This document shows positions 15,756-29,371 of a stretch of DNA of 64,000 bases, piece by piece. The notes under the pieces are model-generated. The model saw nothing but the letters and a program-made list of their open reading frames with translations, ran no database searches and was not told the origin of the DNA. The position numbers were made by a program, and so were the translations under genes. The stretch covers positions 2,469,251 through 2,533,250 of the forward strand of contig NZ_LMOU01000001.1 in assembly GCF_001423615.1 (NCBI RefSeq), in the 5' to 3' direction. This DNA comes from Microbacterium sp. Leaf159. Its GTDB lineage: Bacteria; Actinomycetota; Actinomycetes; Actinomycetales; Microbacteriaceae. Positions within the stretch are counted from its first letter, which is position 1. Each line of letters starts with the position of its first letter.

Positions 15756-16438
15756 CGTCCCACTCCTGTCTGTCCGGTCGGCGTCGCGCCGCCCGTGTTC
15801 TCGATGTGCGCGAGCGCCGCCAGCACGCGTCGGTTGCCCGATTCGCCCTGCTCGAAGCCCAGCTTCTGGAAGATCGCGGTGATGTGCTTCTCGACGCTGG
15901 CCTCTGAGAGGAAGAGCAGTCCGGCGATCGCCTGGTTCGACTTGCCCTCGGCGATGAGCGCCAGCACGGTGCGCTCGCGTTCGGTGAGCCGCTGCATCCG
16001 ATCGTCCCTGTTGCGTCGCGTGAGGAGCTGCGCCACGACCTCGGGGTCGAGCACGGTCGCCCCCTCGGAGATCCGCTGCACGGAACCGAGGAACTCCGAG
16101 ACATCGGCCACGCGATCCTTGAGCAGGTAGCCGAGCGGGCCGCCCTGGGCTGCGATGAGATCCGAGGCGTAGCGCTCCTCGACGTACTGCGAGAGCACGA
16201 GCAGCGGAAGGGCGGGGTGCGTGGCGCGGAGTCCGAGAGCTGCACGGATCCCCTCGTCGGTGAACGTCGGCGGGAGCCGCACATCGAGGATGCAGAGCTC
16301 GGGATCGGTCTCGGCGACCGCCTCGACCAGGCCCTCGGTGTCGGGGAGGGCTGCGACCACCGTGTGGCCGGCATCCTCGAGCAGTCGCACGAGTCCCTCG
16401 CGCAGCAGGACCGAGTCCTCGCAGATCAGGATGCGCAT
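15752..16438 (-). CDS. NarL/LuxR family response regulator
   Basis: A 228-aa two-component regulator. The receiver domain covers about residues 1-120, with acidic E7-D8, phospho-acceptor Asp52 (CILDVRLPP), Ser/Thr switch and Lys in LLKDR. A LuxR-type HTH lies at about 145-210 (LTERERTVLALIAEGKSNQA and LSEASVEKHITAIFQKLG). ATG 16438 gives the usual MRILICEDS start and overlaps the end of the histidine kinase gene by 13 nt. The two and the DUF4097 gene form one operon. Confidence 0.95.
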   Translation of the reverse strand: MRILICEDSVLLREGLVRLLEDAGHTVVAALPDTEGLVEAVAETDPELCILDVRLPPTFTDEGIRAALGLRATHPALPLLVLSQYVEERYASDLIAAQGGPLGYLLKDRVADVSEFLGSVQRISEGATVLDPEVVAQLLTRRNRDDRMQRLTERERTVLALIAEGKSNQAIAGLLFLSEASVEKHITAIFQKLGFEQGESGNRRVLAALAHIENTGGATPTGQTGVGR

Positions 16439-17694
16439 GGCACGTTCACCTCCAGGCTGGTCGGTCCGCCCACGGGGCTCTCGAGGCGGAATGTCCCGCC
16501 GGCGGCGAGGATGCGGTTCGCGATGCCGTCGAGGCCCCCACCGGGCTGCACCTGAGCGCCGCCCATGCCGTTGTCCTCGACGCGGGCCCACAGAACCCCA
16601 CCCTCACGCAGTCGCACGGTCACTCTGGCCTCGCTGGCACGGGAGTGCTTGGCGGCGTTGGTGAGGGACTCGGCGATCGAGAAGTAGACTGCTGCCTCTG
16701 CCTCACGGCTGCAGCGTCCGTCCATCCGCACATCGAGGTTCACGGGGATGTGCGACCGACCGGCCAGCGCCGACAGTGCCGCATCGAGACCACGGTCGTC
16801 GAGCACGGAGGCGTGGATGCCGCGGGCGAGCTGTCGCAGCTCGGTGATGGCGGCCTTGGTCGAGGTGTGCGCCTCGGCGATCAGCTCCTTCGCGGCATCC
16901 GGGTCGTTGTCGATCTTCTGCTGCGCGAGGCCCAGCGTCATGCCGACCGAGACGAGCCTCGGCTGGACACCGTCGTGCAGGTCGCGTTCGATGCGGGTGC
17001 GCTCCACGTCGGCGGCTCGAACCGCCCCCTCCCGCTGCGCGCTGCTGGTGCGCACACGCTCGGTGAGCTCAGCCTCGCGGCTGCGGATCACGATGGACAG
17101 CGAGAGCACCCGGTGCAGGAGAGCGAGGCCGATCATGCCCGCGAGGGACGCGGCGATGCCGAGGATGCCGATGAGCGGCGCCCAGGCGGCGTCGATACCG
17201 CCGCCACCGAAGGGGCCCATCACGGCGTCCGTTCCGGCGAGGGGAGCGAAGCTGATCACGATCGACCACACGAACGCCCAGGCGAGACGCAGCACGATCC
17301 AGCCCAGCACCGCGGTGATCGCGAAGTTCGCGAGCGCCCGCCACATGCGGCCGTCGATGGCCTGACGTCCGAGCGAACGCAGCCAGCCGACGAAGCCTGG
17401 CCGATCGCGCGGTCGCCACCGCAGAGGAGCGATCGGGGTCTTGTAGAGCGCACCGACGCGAGCGACCTCGAACCATCCGACACCGAAGAGGGCGTAGACG
17501 AATCCGACGAGGAGCACGACGCCGATGCCGGCGGCGAAGAGCAGGCCGAGGCCTGTGCCGAGGAGTCCGGAAAGGGTCGCGAAGATGAAGCCGCCGATGA
17601 CCCCGATGCCCGCCAGATGCAGGATCGAGAGGAGGATGCGAAGCGGCGGCTTCGTGGCCGTCGCCGGTGGTGGCGTGGCAGTCTGTGTCGTCAT
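16426..17694 (-). CDS. NarL-type sensor histidine kinase
   Basis: A 422-aa membrane kinase. The N-terminal Sensor-type domain (about 20-215) has several hydrophobic helices. A HisKA_3 dimerisation domain follows with phospho-acceptor His240 in RIERDLHDGVQPRL. The ATPase domain has EALTNAAKH-like AESLTNAAKHS, EDNGMGG and GGGLDGIANR. ATG 17694 lies 6 nt after TACCTT, a leaderless layout. It is co-transcribed with the response regulator and the DUF4097 protein. The signal is probably envelope-related but cannot be read from the sequence. Confidence 0.93.
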   Translation of the reverse strand: MTTQTATPPPATATKPPLRILLSILHLAGIGVIGGFIFATLSGLLGTGLGLLFAAGIGVVLLVGFVYALFGVGWFEVARVGALYKTPIAPLRWRPRDRPGFVGWLRSLGRQAIDGRMWRALANFAITAVLGWIVLRLAWAFVWSIVISFAPLAGTDAVMGPFGGGGIDAAWAPLIGILGIAASLAGMIGLALLHRVLSLSIVIRSREAELTERVRTSSAQREGAVRAADVERTRIERDLHDGVQPRLVSVGMTLGLAQQKIDNDPDAAKELIAEAHTSTKAAITELRQLARGIHASVLDDRGLDAALSALAGRSHIPVNLDVRMDGRCSREAEAAVYFSIAESLTNAAKHSRASEARVTVRLREGGVLWARVEDNGMGGAQVQPGGGLDGIANRILAAGGTFRLESPVGGPTSLEVNVPCAS

Positions 17695-17829
17695 GCTTCA
17701 AAGGTACGGCGGCCCCGATCGCGCCGACACCGAGGCAACCGGAGACCCGGCTTCGGGTTTTCCCGAACGCGCTGCGGCCGCGCTGCACGTGGGGGCGCGC
17801 GATGCCGACCGATCTGATTCACTGAGCCC

Positions 17830-18540
17830 ATGAGTGCACACGCGGGCGAACCGCACGGAGCCGGACTCGGTCAGCGACTGAACTGGCTGCGCGCCGGGGT
17901 GCTGGGCGCGAACGACGGCATCGTCTCGGTCGCGTCGCTGGTCGTGGGTGTCGCCGGTGCCACGACCGACAACGCCGCCCTGCTCACCGCCGGCCTCGCG
18001 GGCCTCGTCGGCGGGGCCATCTCTATGGCGCTCGGAGAGTACGTCTCGGTGAGCAGTCAGCGCGACAGCGAGCGGGCGTTGATCTCGAAGGAGCGCGAAG
18101 AGCTGCGGACCATGCCCGAGACGGAGCTCGCCGAGCTCACCACCCTCTACCGAGAACGCGGACTCAGCGAGGAGACCGCGCGCACGGTGGCCGAGGAGCT
18201 CACAGCCCACGACGCCCTCGCCGCACACCTCGAGGTCGAACTCGGCATCGACCAGGACGACCTCGTGAACCCCTGGCATGCGGCGCTCTCGTCGGCGGTC
18301 GCCTTCACCCTCGGCGCGCTGCTCCCGCTGCTCGCCATCCTGCTCCCGCCGCCCGAGTGGCGGGTTCCGGTCACCTTCCTCACCGTGCTGTTCGCACTGG
18401 CCGTGACCGGCACGGTGTCCGCGAAGATCGGCGGTTCACCTCCCGCACGCGCGGCCGTCCGACTCGTCATCGGCGGAGGGCTCGCGCTGCTCGCGACCTG
18501 GCTGATCGGAACACTGCTCGGAACGACAGGCGTCGTATAG
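17830..18540 (+). CDS. VIT1/CCC1 family transporter
   Basis: A 236-aa membrane protein of the vacuolar iron transporter family, which moves Fe2+ or Mn2+ out of the cytosol. The N-terminal helices read LRAGVLGANDGIVSVASLVVG and GGAISMALGEYVSVSSQRDSE, the conserved metal-site region. A soluble helical metal-binding insert rich in Glu (about 80-145) is followed by three more membrane helices. The ATG lies 6 nt after TTCACT. A strong terminator follows, facing the DUF3566 gene. Confidence 0.92.
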   Translation: MSAHAGEPHGAGLGQRLNWLRAGVLGANDGIVSVASLVVGVAGATTDNAALLTAGLAGLVGGAISMALGEYVSVSSQRDSERALISKEREELRTMPETELAELTTLYRERGLSEETARTVAEELTAHDALAAHLEVELGIDQDDLVNPWHAALSSAVAFTLGALLPLLAILLPPPEWRVPVTFLTVLFALAVTGTVSAKIGGSPPARAAVRLVIGGGLALLATWLIGTLLGTTGVV

Positions 18541-18543
18541 ACG

Positions 18544-18580
18544 GAAGAGGGGCGGATGCAAGTCGCATCCGCCCCTCTTC
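18544..18580. terminator. Bidirectional terminator between the VIT1-type gene and DUF3566 gene
   Basis: Perfect 16-bp stem GAAGAGGGGCGGATGC (18544-18559) with its complement at 18565-18580 and loop AAGTC. Convergent position. The core GGGGCGGATGC recurs in the terminator at 47478. Confidence 0.88.
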
Positions 18581-18592
18581 GAATCCGGTGGA

Positions 18593-18993
18593 TCAGTTCG
18601 ACATGAAGCCGACGAGCAGTCCGCCCGTCACCTTCACGGCGACGTTGTAGATGCCGGCGATGACCGCGCCGAGCACCGTGAACACGATGAGGTTCAGGAT
18701 CGAGACGACAGCCGCGAAGGCCATCACCTGCGGGAGCCCCGCCACCTCGGAGATGCGCACCGAGTTGTCGGTGATCGTGCCGATGAACTCGTCGGCCTGA
18801 GTGAGGATGCCGGTCGCCTGCAGCACGAGGTAGATCAGGAAGAACGACACCATCGTCACGATGGCGAGGGCGACGGCCCCCAGGAACGAGAGCTTCACGG
18901 CCGACCAGAAGTCGACGTAGACGAGGCGCAGGCGAACCTGCTTGCCGCCGGTCTTGCGCGTGGACTTCTTCGCCAGCTTGTCGGCTACTGTGC

Positions 18994-18997
<4 letters not shown>
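18593..18997 (-). CDS. DUF3566 family membrane protein
   Basis: A 134-aa protein with a basic N-terminus and two long hydrophobic helices (about 35-62 and 92-120) separated by an extracytoplasmic loop. It matches the DUF3566 pattern [17 protein letters not shown]. The gene is regularly found directly after gyrA in actinobacteria. Its ATG overlaps the gyrA stop (ATGA, 18994-18997), so it is co-translated with gyrase subunit A. The function is unknown. Confidence 0.92.
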
Positions 18998-21555
<2,558 letters not shown>

Positions 21556-21607
21556 GTGTGTTGTCGATTCCGGTCGTTGTCGAACGAATGCAGGCGCGGG
21601 GGACGCG

Positions 21608-23701
<2,094 letters not shown>

Positions 23702-23795
23702 TCACGAACTCCCAGTCTAGCGGCTTTTCGTGTCGATATGCGGCTCAGCGGCCACCTGTGGCCCTCTGAGCGTGTCGGACCCCATCTGTGGTGTC

Positions 23796-24299
23796 CTACC
23801 CGTAGGTATCGCGTGGGCCCCGTCCTGGAACGACTCTGGGACCCCATTTCCAAGAGGGTACGTCCGGTCCGATGAAGCGGAGGTTCTCGACACCGGCGTC
23901 GGGATACCGACGACCGATCTCGGTGAGGATCGTCCCGCGCATGTACTGGAGATTCTTCGCCCAGGCCGTCGAATCGCACTTCACGGTGAGCACTCCGCGC
24001 TCGAGCGAGACCGGCTCGGAGTGCTTCGCGGTGTCGGATCCGGCGAGGTCCGCCCACTGACGCACCAGGTCTTCACGGGCCAGAGTCTTCTGCCATCCGG
24101 AGTCCCGGCTGAGCTTGTCCAGCACTGCGCCGAGGGCTCCGGGGTCGCGTCCAGGGGTGAACGGAGCGTTGTCGTCGTCGGTGACGATGCGCCGCTTGCG
24201 CTTCCACGACTTCGAACTCGGGGCCAGGCCGCGAAGGCGCAGGTATGTGGCGACGGTCTCGGGTGTCTCGGGTGCCGGAACAGCTGCGACGTCAGTCAT
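23796..24299 (-). CDS. dciA: DUF721/DciA family protein, probable replicative helicase loader
   Basis: A 167-aa protein of the DciA family, believed to load DnaB helicase in bacteria lacking DnaC/DnaI. The domain covers about 60-160: LGAVLDKLSRDSGWQKTL, VRQWADLAG, LTVKCDSTAWAKNLQYM and LRFIGP. ATG 24299 (MTDVAAVP) overlaps the recF end by 8 nt, so the genes are coupled. The position between recF and gyrB is standard. DciA function is from family knowledge; here it is supported only by similarity and place. Confidence 0.92.
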   Translation of the reverse strand: MTDVAAVPAPETPETVATYLRLRGLAPSSKSWKRKRRIVTDDDNAPFTPGRDPGALGAVLDKLSRDSGWQKTLAREDLVRQWADLAGSDTAKHSEPVSLERGVLTVKCDSTAWAKNLQYMRGTILTEIGRRYPDAGVENLRFIGPDVPSWKWGPRVVPGRGPRDTYG

Positions 24300-25452
24300 C
24301 GGCCACCTCCCTCTCGTCACTGATGGTTCCTGCCGAGATCCGCACCACATGGGCGTGCAGAACCTCGGGAATATCCTCCTCCACCGCCGCGGTCACCACC
24401 ACCTGCTCGTAACCCGCCGTCAGCGCCGCGAGGCGCTGCCGACGATCGGCGTCGAGCTCGGCGAACACATCGTCGAGGATCAGCACGGGGTCGCCGGCCG
24501 GGGATTCACTGCGCAGCAGCTCGGCGGAGGCGAGGCGGAGGGCGAGCGCGACCGACCACGACTCGCCGTGGGAGGCATAGCCCTTGACCGGAAGACCGCG
24601 AACACGCAGCACCAGATCGTCGCGATGCGGCCCGGTGAGAGTGAGGCCGCGATCGAGTTCGTTCGACCGTTTCGCGAGCAGTGCCGCGTGGAACATCTCG
24701 GCGATGTCGCCCGAGGTCTCGGCCGGAGCATCCACTCCCTCTTCGGGATCCGCTCCACGCACCGAGAGCGCCCAGTCGAGCTGCGGACGGTGGTCTTCAC
24801 CGGCGATCGCCGCGTAGGCCTCGGCCACCGGCTGCTGCAGATCGGTCGCCAGACGCTGTCGGGCGGTGATGATCTCGGCCCCGAGCGAGACCAGCTTGTC
24901 GTCCCACACGTCGAGCGTGCTGAGTCCTTCGCCCTTGATGCCGCGAGCACGGGCGGATTTGAGCAGGGCGTTGCGCTGCTTGAGCACGCGGTCATAGTCC
25001 GCGAGCACCGACGACATTCGCGGGGTGCGCTGGATGAGCAGCTGGTCGACGAAGCGTCGTCGCGCCGAAGGGTCGCCGCGGACGATCTGCAGATCTTCCG
25101 GAGCGAAGAGCACGACGTGCGCGTAACGGGGGAGTTCGTTGGTCTTCGACGGCGAGCCGTTGATGCGGGCCTTGTTGGACCCCTGCTTGTTGAGCTGCAC
25201 CTCGACGAGCACTCGGCGCTCACCGTGTGACAGACGCGCACGGATGATCGCGAAGTCCTGCCCCTCGCGGACCATCGGCGCATCGGAGGAGACCCGGTGC
25301 GAACCCAGTGTCGCGAGGAAGACGACGGCCTCCGCGAGATTCGTCTTTCCCTGGCCGTTTCGGCCGACGAGGACGTTGGGTCCCTTGTGCAGGGCGAGAT
25401 CAGCGGTCGCGTAATTGCGGAAATCGACCAGGCTCAGGTGTTCCACAATCAC
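24292..25452 (-). CDS. recF: DNA replication and repair protein RecF
   Basis: A 386-aa SMC-like ATPase that helps load RecA at gaps. It begins MIVEHLSLVDFRNY, with Walker A GRNGQGKTN, the family signature SGDIAEMF...LTGPHRDDL, and the D-loop/Walker B LILDDVFAELD. The gene follows dnaN after 85 nt and overlaps dciA by 8 nt. The gnd gene found here in some actinobacteria is absent. Confidence 0.97.
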   Translation of the reverse strand: MIVEHLSLVDFRNYATADLALHKGPNVLVGRNGQGKTNLAEAVVFLATLGSHRVSSDAPMVREGQDFAIIRARLSHGERRVLVEVQLNKQGSNKARINGSPSKTNELPRYAHVVLFAPEDLQIVRGDPSARRRFVDQLLIQRTPRMSSVLADYDRVLKQRNALLKSARARGIKGEGLSTLDVWDDKLVSLGAEIITARQRLATDLQQPVAEAYAAIAGEDHRPQLDWALSVRGADPEEGVDAPAETSGDIAEMFHAALLAKRSNELDRGLTLTGPHRDDLVLRVRGLPVKGYASHGESWSVALALRLASAELLRSESPAGDPVLILDDVFAELDADRRQRLAALTAGYEQVVVTAAVEEDIPEVLHAHVVRISAGTISDEREVADD

Positions 25453-25537
25453 GGTGTCAGCCTACCTTCGGGGTCTGACATCGAACTCGCGGTCGGATGC
25501 TCGCGCAGTGGCGATCCTCTGAAGTCGCAGAGTGAGA

Positions 25538-26680
25538 TCAGCGCAGCAGGAGGTTGGGCTGCAGCAGGTACTTGAACGAGTCGAGACCGGCCTGATCGAC
25601 CGACGTCTGGCTCGTGATCAGCACGGGGCTGAGCTTGTTCGCGTTGTCGCTCGAGGTGAACGTGACGCGCACGAACTCGCTCTTCACGGCACCGAGCGCC
25701 TCGATGAGGTACTGCGGGTTGAGGCCGAGAGTGACGTCGTCACCGCCCGAGAGGATCGCATCGACCGACTCGGATGCCCGTGCATGCTCGCTGCCGGAGG
25801 CGTCCATGGTGACGCCGTCGCTCGAGAACGTGAAACGCAGAGGTGCTGCGCGGTCGAGAACGAGCGACACACGGCGGACGGCCTCGACGAGGTCCGCGGT
25901 GTTGACGACCGCGTAGTGCTCGGTCTGCTCGGGGAACAGGCGGCGGACCGGCGGGAAGTTGCCCTTGATCAGCAGCGACGTGACGGTCTTGTTGCCTGCC
26001 GTGAACGCGATGATCTCGCGGTCGCCGGCTCCCGAGAACGCGATCTGGATCGTGCCGGCGTGACCGAAGGTCTTTCCGACCTCGAGGAGCGTGCGGGCGG
26101 GGACCAGTGCGGTCGCCTCGACGGCTTCGCCGTCCCACGGGACGTCACGGAGCGAGACGCGGTAACGGTCTGTGGCGACCAGGCTCAGCGTGTGTCCGGA
26201 GACTGCGAGCTGCACACCGGTGAGCACCGGGGTGACGTCGTCGCGGGATGCGGCGAAGCCGACCTGAGCGATGGCGGTGCCGAAGTCGTCTGCAGGAACG
26301 ACACCGGAGGAGCCGGAGACCTCGGGGATCGAGGGATATTCCTCGACCGGCATGGCCGCGAGTGTGAATCGGGCGGAGCCGCAGCTCACGGTGATGCTGC
26401 CGTCATCCTCGACGGCGATCTCGATCGGAGCATTCGGAAGTCGGCTGGCGATGTCTGAGAGGAGGCGCCCGTGAACCAGGATCGTGCCCGGTGTGTCGAC
26501 GGTCGCTTCGATGGTCGTACGGGCCGAAGCCTCGTAGTCGAAGGCCGAGAGCGTGAGGCCGGAGCCGTCGGCTTCGATCAGGACTCCGGCGAGGATCGGC
26601 TGAGGATTGCGCTGCGGAAGCAGCTTGACGACGAACGAGACAGCCTCGCTGAAGACATCGCGGTTGACCTGAAACCTCAC
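25538..26680 (-). CDS. dnaN: DNA polymerase III sliding clamp (beta subunit)
   Basis: The 380-aa ring-forming processivity clamp. The N-terminal MRFQVNRDVFSEAVSFVVK, the three repeated clamp folds and the C-terminal pocket region (ISSQ-like LITSQTSVDQAGLDSFKYLLQPNLL) are visible. Length and ends match the family. It is the first gene left of oriC and is transcribed away from it. Confidence 0.98.
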   Translation of the reverse strand: MRFQVNRDVFSEAVSFVVKLLPQRNPQPILAGVLIEADGSGLTLSAFDYEASARTTIEATVDTPGTILVHGRLLSDIASRLPNAPIEIAVEDDGSITVSCGSARFTLAAMPVEEYPSIPEVSGSSGVVPADDFGTAIAQVGFAASRDDVTPVLTGVQLAVSGHTLSLVATDRYRVSLRDVPWDGEAVEATALVPARTLLEVGKTFGHAGTIQIAFSGAGDREIIAFTAGNKTVTSLLIKGNFPPVRRLFPEQTEHYAVVNTADLVEAVRRVSLVLDRAAPLRFTFSSDGVTMDASGSEHARASESVDAILSGGDDVTLGLNPQYLIEALGAVKSEFVRVTFTSSDNANKLSPVLITSQTSVDQAGLDSFKYLLQPNLLLR

Positions 26681-27174
26681 GGGTGCTCCCTTGTCGTCGT
26701 TCTGAGACGTGTCGTCATCGGTCCTGCCGGTGCAGGGCTTCCCATGCTAGCCCCACAGCAGGTCGGATCCCTACGGCCGGGGCGAAGCCCGGGCCTGTCG
26801 GAGTTTCCCCACCGTCTGGTGATCGGATCGCCCATGAATTGAATTAACTCCTTAACGGTGTTAACACCTGTGGATACTGTGGATAACTCGGTGGAAAGCA
26901 GACGCGAGTAGGGAACTACACGGTTGTCAGTTGTGGAATCCCTGAGGAATCCGCGGGTGGATGGGGTCTGCCGGTCGGAGCGCTCTCCCATAGTTATCCA
27001 CAGGTTCGCCCGTTTCCCCCACATTCGTCCCGACCTGGAGGCGATCCATCCACAAGTTATCCACATGTGCAAACTGGCATCTATCCGAGCCTGTGGATGC
27101 TCCTCAGACGTACGAGAAGGGGGTCGCAGCGTCCCATCGGACCCTGCGACCCCCTTTTTCGAGGTGTCGTGCGC
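26681..27174. other. oriC: Chromosomal replication origin oriC (dnaN-dnaA spacer)
   Basis: A 494-bp spacer without genes. DnaA boxes: TGTGGATAC (26869-26877) directly joined to TGTGGATAA (26878-26886), TTATCCACA (26994-27002) and TTATCCACA (27057-27065). Weaker copies are TGTGGAATC (26932) and TGTGGATGC (27092). An AT-rich stretch (26834-26856) lies next to a perfect 12-bp palindrome GGTGTTAACACC (26857-26868) and the tandem boxes, a plausible unwinding element on the dnaN side. Together with two boxes upstream of dnaA this gives a bipartite-looking origin. Confidence 0.9.
27117..27159 (+). terminator. Hairpin between oriC and the 3' end of dnaA
   Basis: A 13-bp stem AAGGGGGTCGCAG (27117-27129) pairs with 27144-27156, loop 14 nt, followed on the plus strand by TTTTT. 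The T run favours stopping plus-strand transcription from oriC before it enters dnaA antisense. The stem could also end the dnaA message. Confidence 0.75.
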
Positions 27175-28566
27175 TCAGCGGCGACCGAGCTGCGTGGTGA
27201 TCTCGGTCACCTGGTTGTAGATCGAACGGCGCTCCTTCATGAGCTCGCTGATCTTCTTGTAGGCGTACATGACCGTCGTGTGATCGCGATTGCCGAACAG
27301 CTGTCCGATCTTGGGCAGCGAGAGACTCGTGCGCTCTCGACACAGATACATCGCGATCTGTCGCGACGTCGCGATCTGCTGCGAGCGGCTCGAGCCGTAC
27401 AGATCGTCGACGGTCAGCTTGAAGTACTGTGCGGTCGCCGTGATGATGTCCGTCGGCGAGATGATGTTGTCCTCGGCCGTGTCGATGATGTCGCGCAGCA
27501 CCGTCTGGGCGAGGGAGATGTCGAGAGCCGAACGGTTCAGGCTCGCGAACGCCGAGACGCGGATCAGGGCACCTTCGAGTTCACGGATGTTCGAGGAGAC
27601 GACGGTAGCGATGTACTCGAGTACCTCGTCGGGAATATGGAGCGCCTCACTCTGGGCCTTCTTGCGGAGGATCGCGATACGCGTCTCGAGGTCGGGTGCC
27701 TGCACGTCCGTGATCAGACCCCACTCGAACCGGCTGCGCATCCGATCCTCGAACCCGGTCAGGTGCTTCGGCGCGACGTCGCTCGTGATCACGACCTGCT
27801 TGTTGTGGTCGTGCAGCGTGTTGAAGGTGTGGAAGAAGGCTTCTTGGGTCTCGGCACGACCCTGGAGGAACTGGATGTCGTCGATCAGCAGGATGTCGAC
27901 GTCGCGGTACCGCGCCTGGAAGGCGGCACCGCGGTTGTTCGCGATCGAGTTGATGAAGTCGTTCGTGAATTCCTCGCTCGAGACGTACCGGACCTTCACC
28001 CCTGCGTAGAGGGACTGGGCGTAGTCGCCGATCGCATGGAGGAGGTGGGTCTTCCCGAGACCCGAGTCTCCGTAGATGAAGAGAGGGTTGTATGCCTTGG
28101 CGGGTGCTTCGGCGACTGCGACCGCCGCAGCATGGGCGAAGCGGTTGGACTGGCCGATGACGAAGTTGTCGAAGGTGTACTTCGGGTTCAGGCGGGATTC
28201 GTGGCGCAGCTGCGTCGGCTGCTCCATGGGCGACTCGACCCGGATCTGCTCCTGGCGGCCGTAGTCGGCCACGGCGATCGGTGCGGTGGGCTGCTCGGCG
28301 AGTTCGTGGTTGACCACGACGCGATACGAGGTGACCTCCTGGCCGATGTGGGAGAGCGCCTCCATGATCGGCAGCCGAAGACGCTTGTTGATCTGCGCCG
28401 CGGTGAGGTCGTTGGGGACCTCCAGATAGAGCGTCGCTGACATCACGCCGGCGGGGACGGCGAGGCTGAGGAATCCCTGCAGCTGCGGAGTCACCCTGTC
28501 ATCCGCCTCGAGCAGGTCCTGCACCGTGGTCCAGATCGGAACGTCGGGCTGGGCAGGTGATGACAT
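27175..28566 (-). CDS. dnaA: Chromosomal replication initiator protein DnaA
   Basis: A 463-aa AAA+ initiator that binds DnaA boxes and melts oriC. Domain I covers about 1-90 (WTTVQDLLEADDRVT). The AAA+ domain has Walker A GDSGLGKTHLLHAIG, Walker B DILLIDDIQFLQG and box VII arginine. Domain IV carries the signature FGNRDHTTVMYAYKKI. ATG 28566 (MSSPAQPDV) follows GGAG. The longer open frame upstream runs through promoter sequence. It is transcribed toward oriC. Confidence 0.98.
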   Translation of the reverse strand: MSSPAQPDVPIWTTVQDLLEADDRVTPQLQGFLSLAVPAGVMSATLYLEVPNDLTAAQINKRLRLPIMEALSHIGQEVTSYRVVVNHELAEQPTAPIAVADYGRQEQIRVESPMEQPTQLRHESRLNPKYTFDNFVIGQSNRFAHAAAVAVAEAPAKAYNPLFIYGDSGLGKTHLLHAIGDYAQSLYAGVKVRYVSSEEFTNDFINSIANNRGAAFQARYRDVDILLIDDIQFLQGRAETQEAFFHTFNTLHDHNKQVVITSDVAPKHLTGFEDRMRSRFEWGLITDVQAPDLETRIAILRKKAQSEALHIPDEVLEYIATVVSSNIRELEGALIRVSAFASLNRSALDISLAQTVLRDIIDTAEDNIISPTDIITATAQYFKLTVDDLYGSSRSQQIATSRQIAMYLCRERTSLSLPKIGQLFGNRDHTTVMYAYKKISELMKERRSIYNQVTEITTQLGRR

Positions 28567-28615
28567 GACGCTCCGTGCTGGGGATTCGGAGGGGCGTCGA
28601 GAATGGCGTCCCCCC

Positions 28616-28724
28616 TGTGGATAACTTCGGATGCCACGGTAGTCACCGCGGCTGGGAACGGCAACCTGCCTACGGGAATCCGCGCGCGTGTTGCGCATAC
28701 GTGCACGCGACAGGTTGTGGATAA
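28616..28724 (-). promoter_or_regulatory. dnaA promoter flanked by two perfect DnaA boxes
   Basis: On the minus strand: -35 TTGCCG (28664-28659), 17-bp spacer, -10 TACCGT (28641-28636). DnaA boxes TGTGGATAA lie at 28616-28624, about 12 bp past the -10, and at 28716-28724, exactly 100 bp away on the upstream side. The downstream box would overlap the transcription start, fitting autorepression by DnaA. Confidence 0.75.
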
Positions 28725-28769
28725 TGGCTGTGCGGATCGTGCCGGAGGTCGAGGTCGAAGCGCGCAGAT

Positions 28770-28798
28770 TTGCTCTGCGCGCCGTCAAGACGTACCCT
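28770..28798 (+). promoter_or_regulatory. rpmH promoter
   Basis: -35 TTGCTC (28770-28775), 17-bp spacer, -10 TACCCT (28793-28798). It gives a leader of roughly 80 nt before the rpmH ATG. It faces away from the dnaA promoter. Confidence 0.6.
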
Positions 28799-28882
28799 TA
28801 ATCGGTTGACTTATGCCTGAATGGCAGATCCCTATGTCTCCGGTCAAATCGATCCCGGTGGCAGCATTCCCGGAGTGATTTC

Positions 28883-29020
28883 ATGAGCAAGCGCACTTAC
28901 CAGCCCAACAACCGTCGTCGCGCCAAGAAGCACGGCTTCCGCCTTCGCATGCGCACCCGCGCCGGCCGTGCCATCCTCTCGGCTCGTCGCGCGAAGGGCC
29001 GCACCGAGCTCTCCGCGTAG
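28883..29020 (+). CDS. rpmH: 50S ribosomal protein L34
   Basis: A 45-aa ribosomal protein, [20 protein letters not shown]..., with the family's basic composition and [20 protein letters not shown] end. It is the first gene of the plus-strand operon rpmH-rnpA-yidD-yidC-khpB-rsmG. The ATG follows GGAGTGATTTC. Confidence 0.98.
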   Translation: MSKRTYQPNNRRRAKKHGFRLRMRTRAGRAILSARRAKGRTELSA

Positions 29021-29026
29021 ACCGCT

Positions 29027-29371
29027 GTGCTCGCCCGCCCGTTTCGTGTGACCCGCGGGAGCGACTATCGACTGGTCGTTCGACGCGGATCCCGTTGTGG
29101 CGGAGCCAAGGTCGTCACCTCGATGCTGACGACGGGCGAGAGCAGAGCCGCGAGGTTCGGATTCATCATCAGCAAGCAGGTGGGCACCGCTGTGGTGCGC
29201 AACACCGTCCGTCGGCGACTCAAAGCCGTCTGTGCGGAGGCGCTTCCGCGGGTACCCGAGGGCACGGATGTCGTCATCCGTGCCCTTCCTGCGTCCGCGA
29301 CCGCCAGCTACGCAGAGCTGAGTGCCGACGTGAACCGCTGCCTGGATCGTCTCGGGCAGGCGCGAGCATGA
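29027..29371 (+). CDS. rnpA: Ribonuclease P protein component
   Basis: A 114-aa basic protein that binds RNase P RNA and helps cleave tRNA leaders. The family motif is RFGFIISKQVGTAVVRNTVRRRLK (given here in parts: FGFIISKQVG, AVVRNTVRRRLK). GTG start 6 nt after the rpmH stop. Its TGA overlaps the yidD ATG (ATGA). Confidence 0.97.
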   Translation: MLARPFRVTRGSDYRLVVRRGSRCGGAKVVTSMLTTGESRAARFGFIISKQVGTAVVRNTVRRRLKAVCAEALPRVPEGTDVVIRALPASATASYAELSADVNRCLDRLGQARA

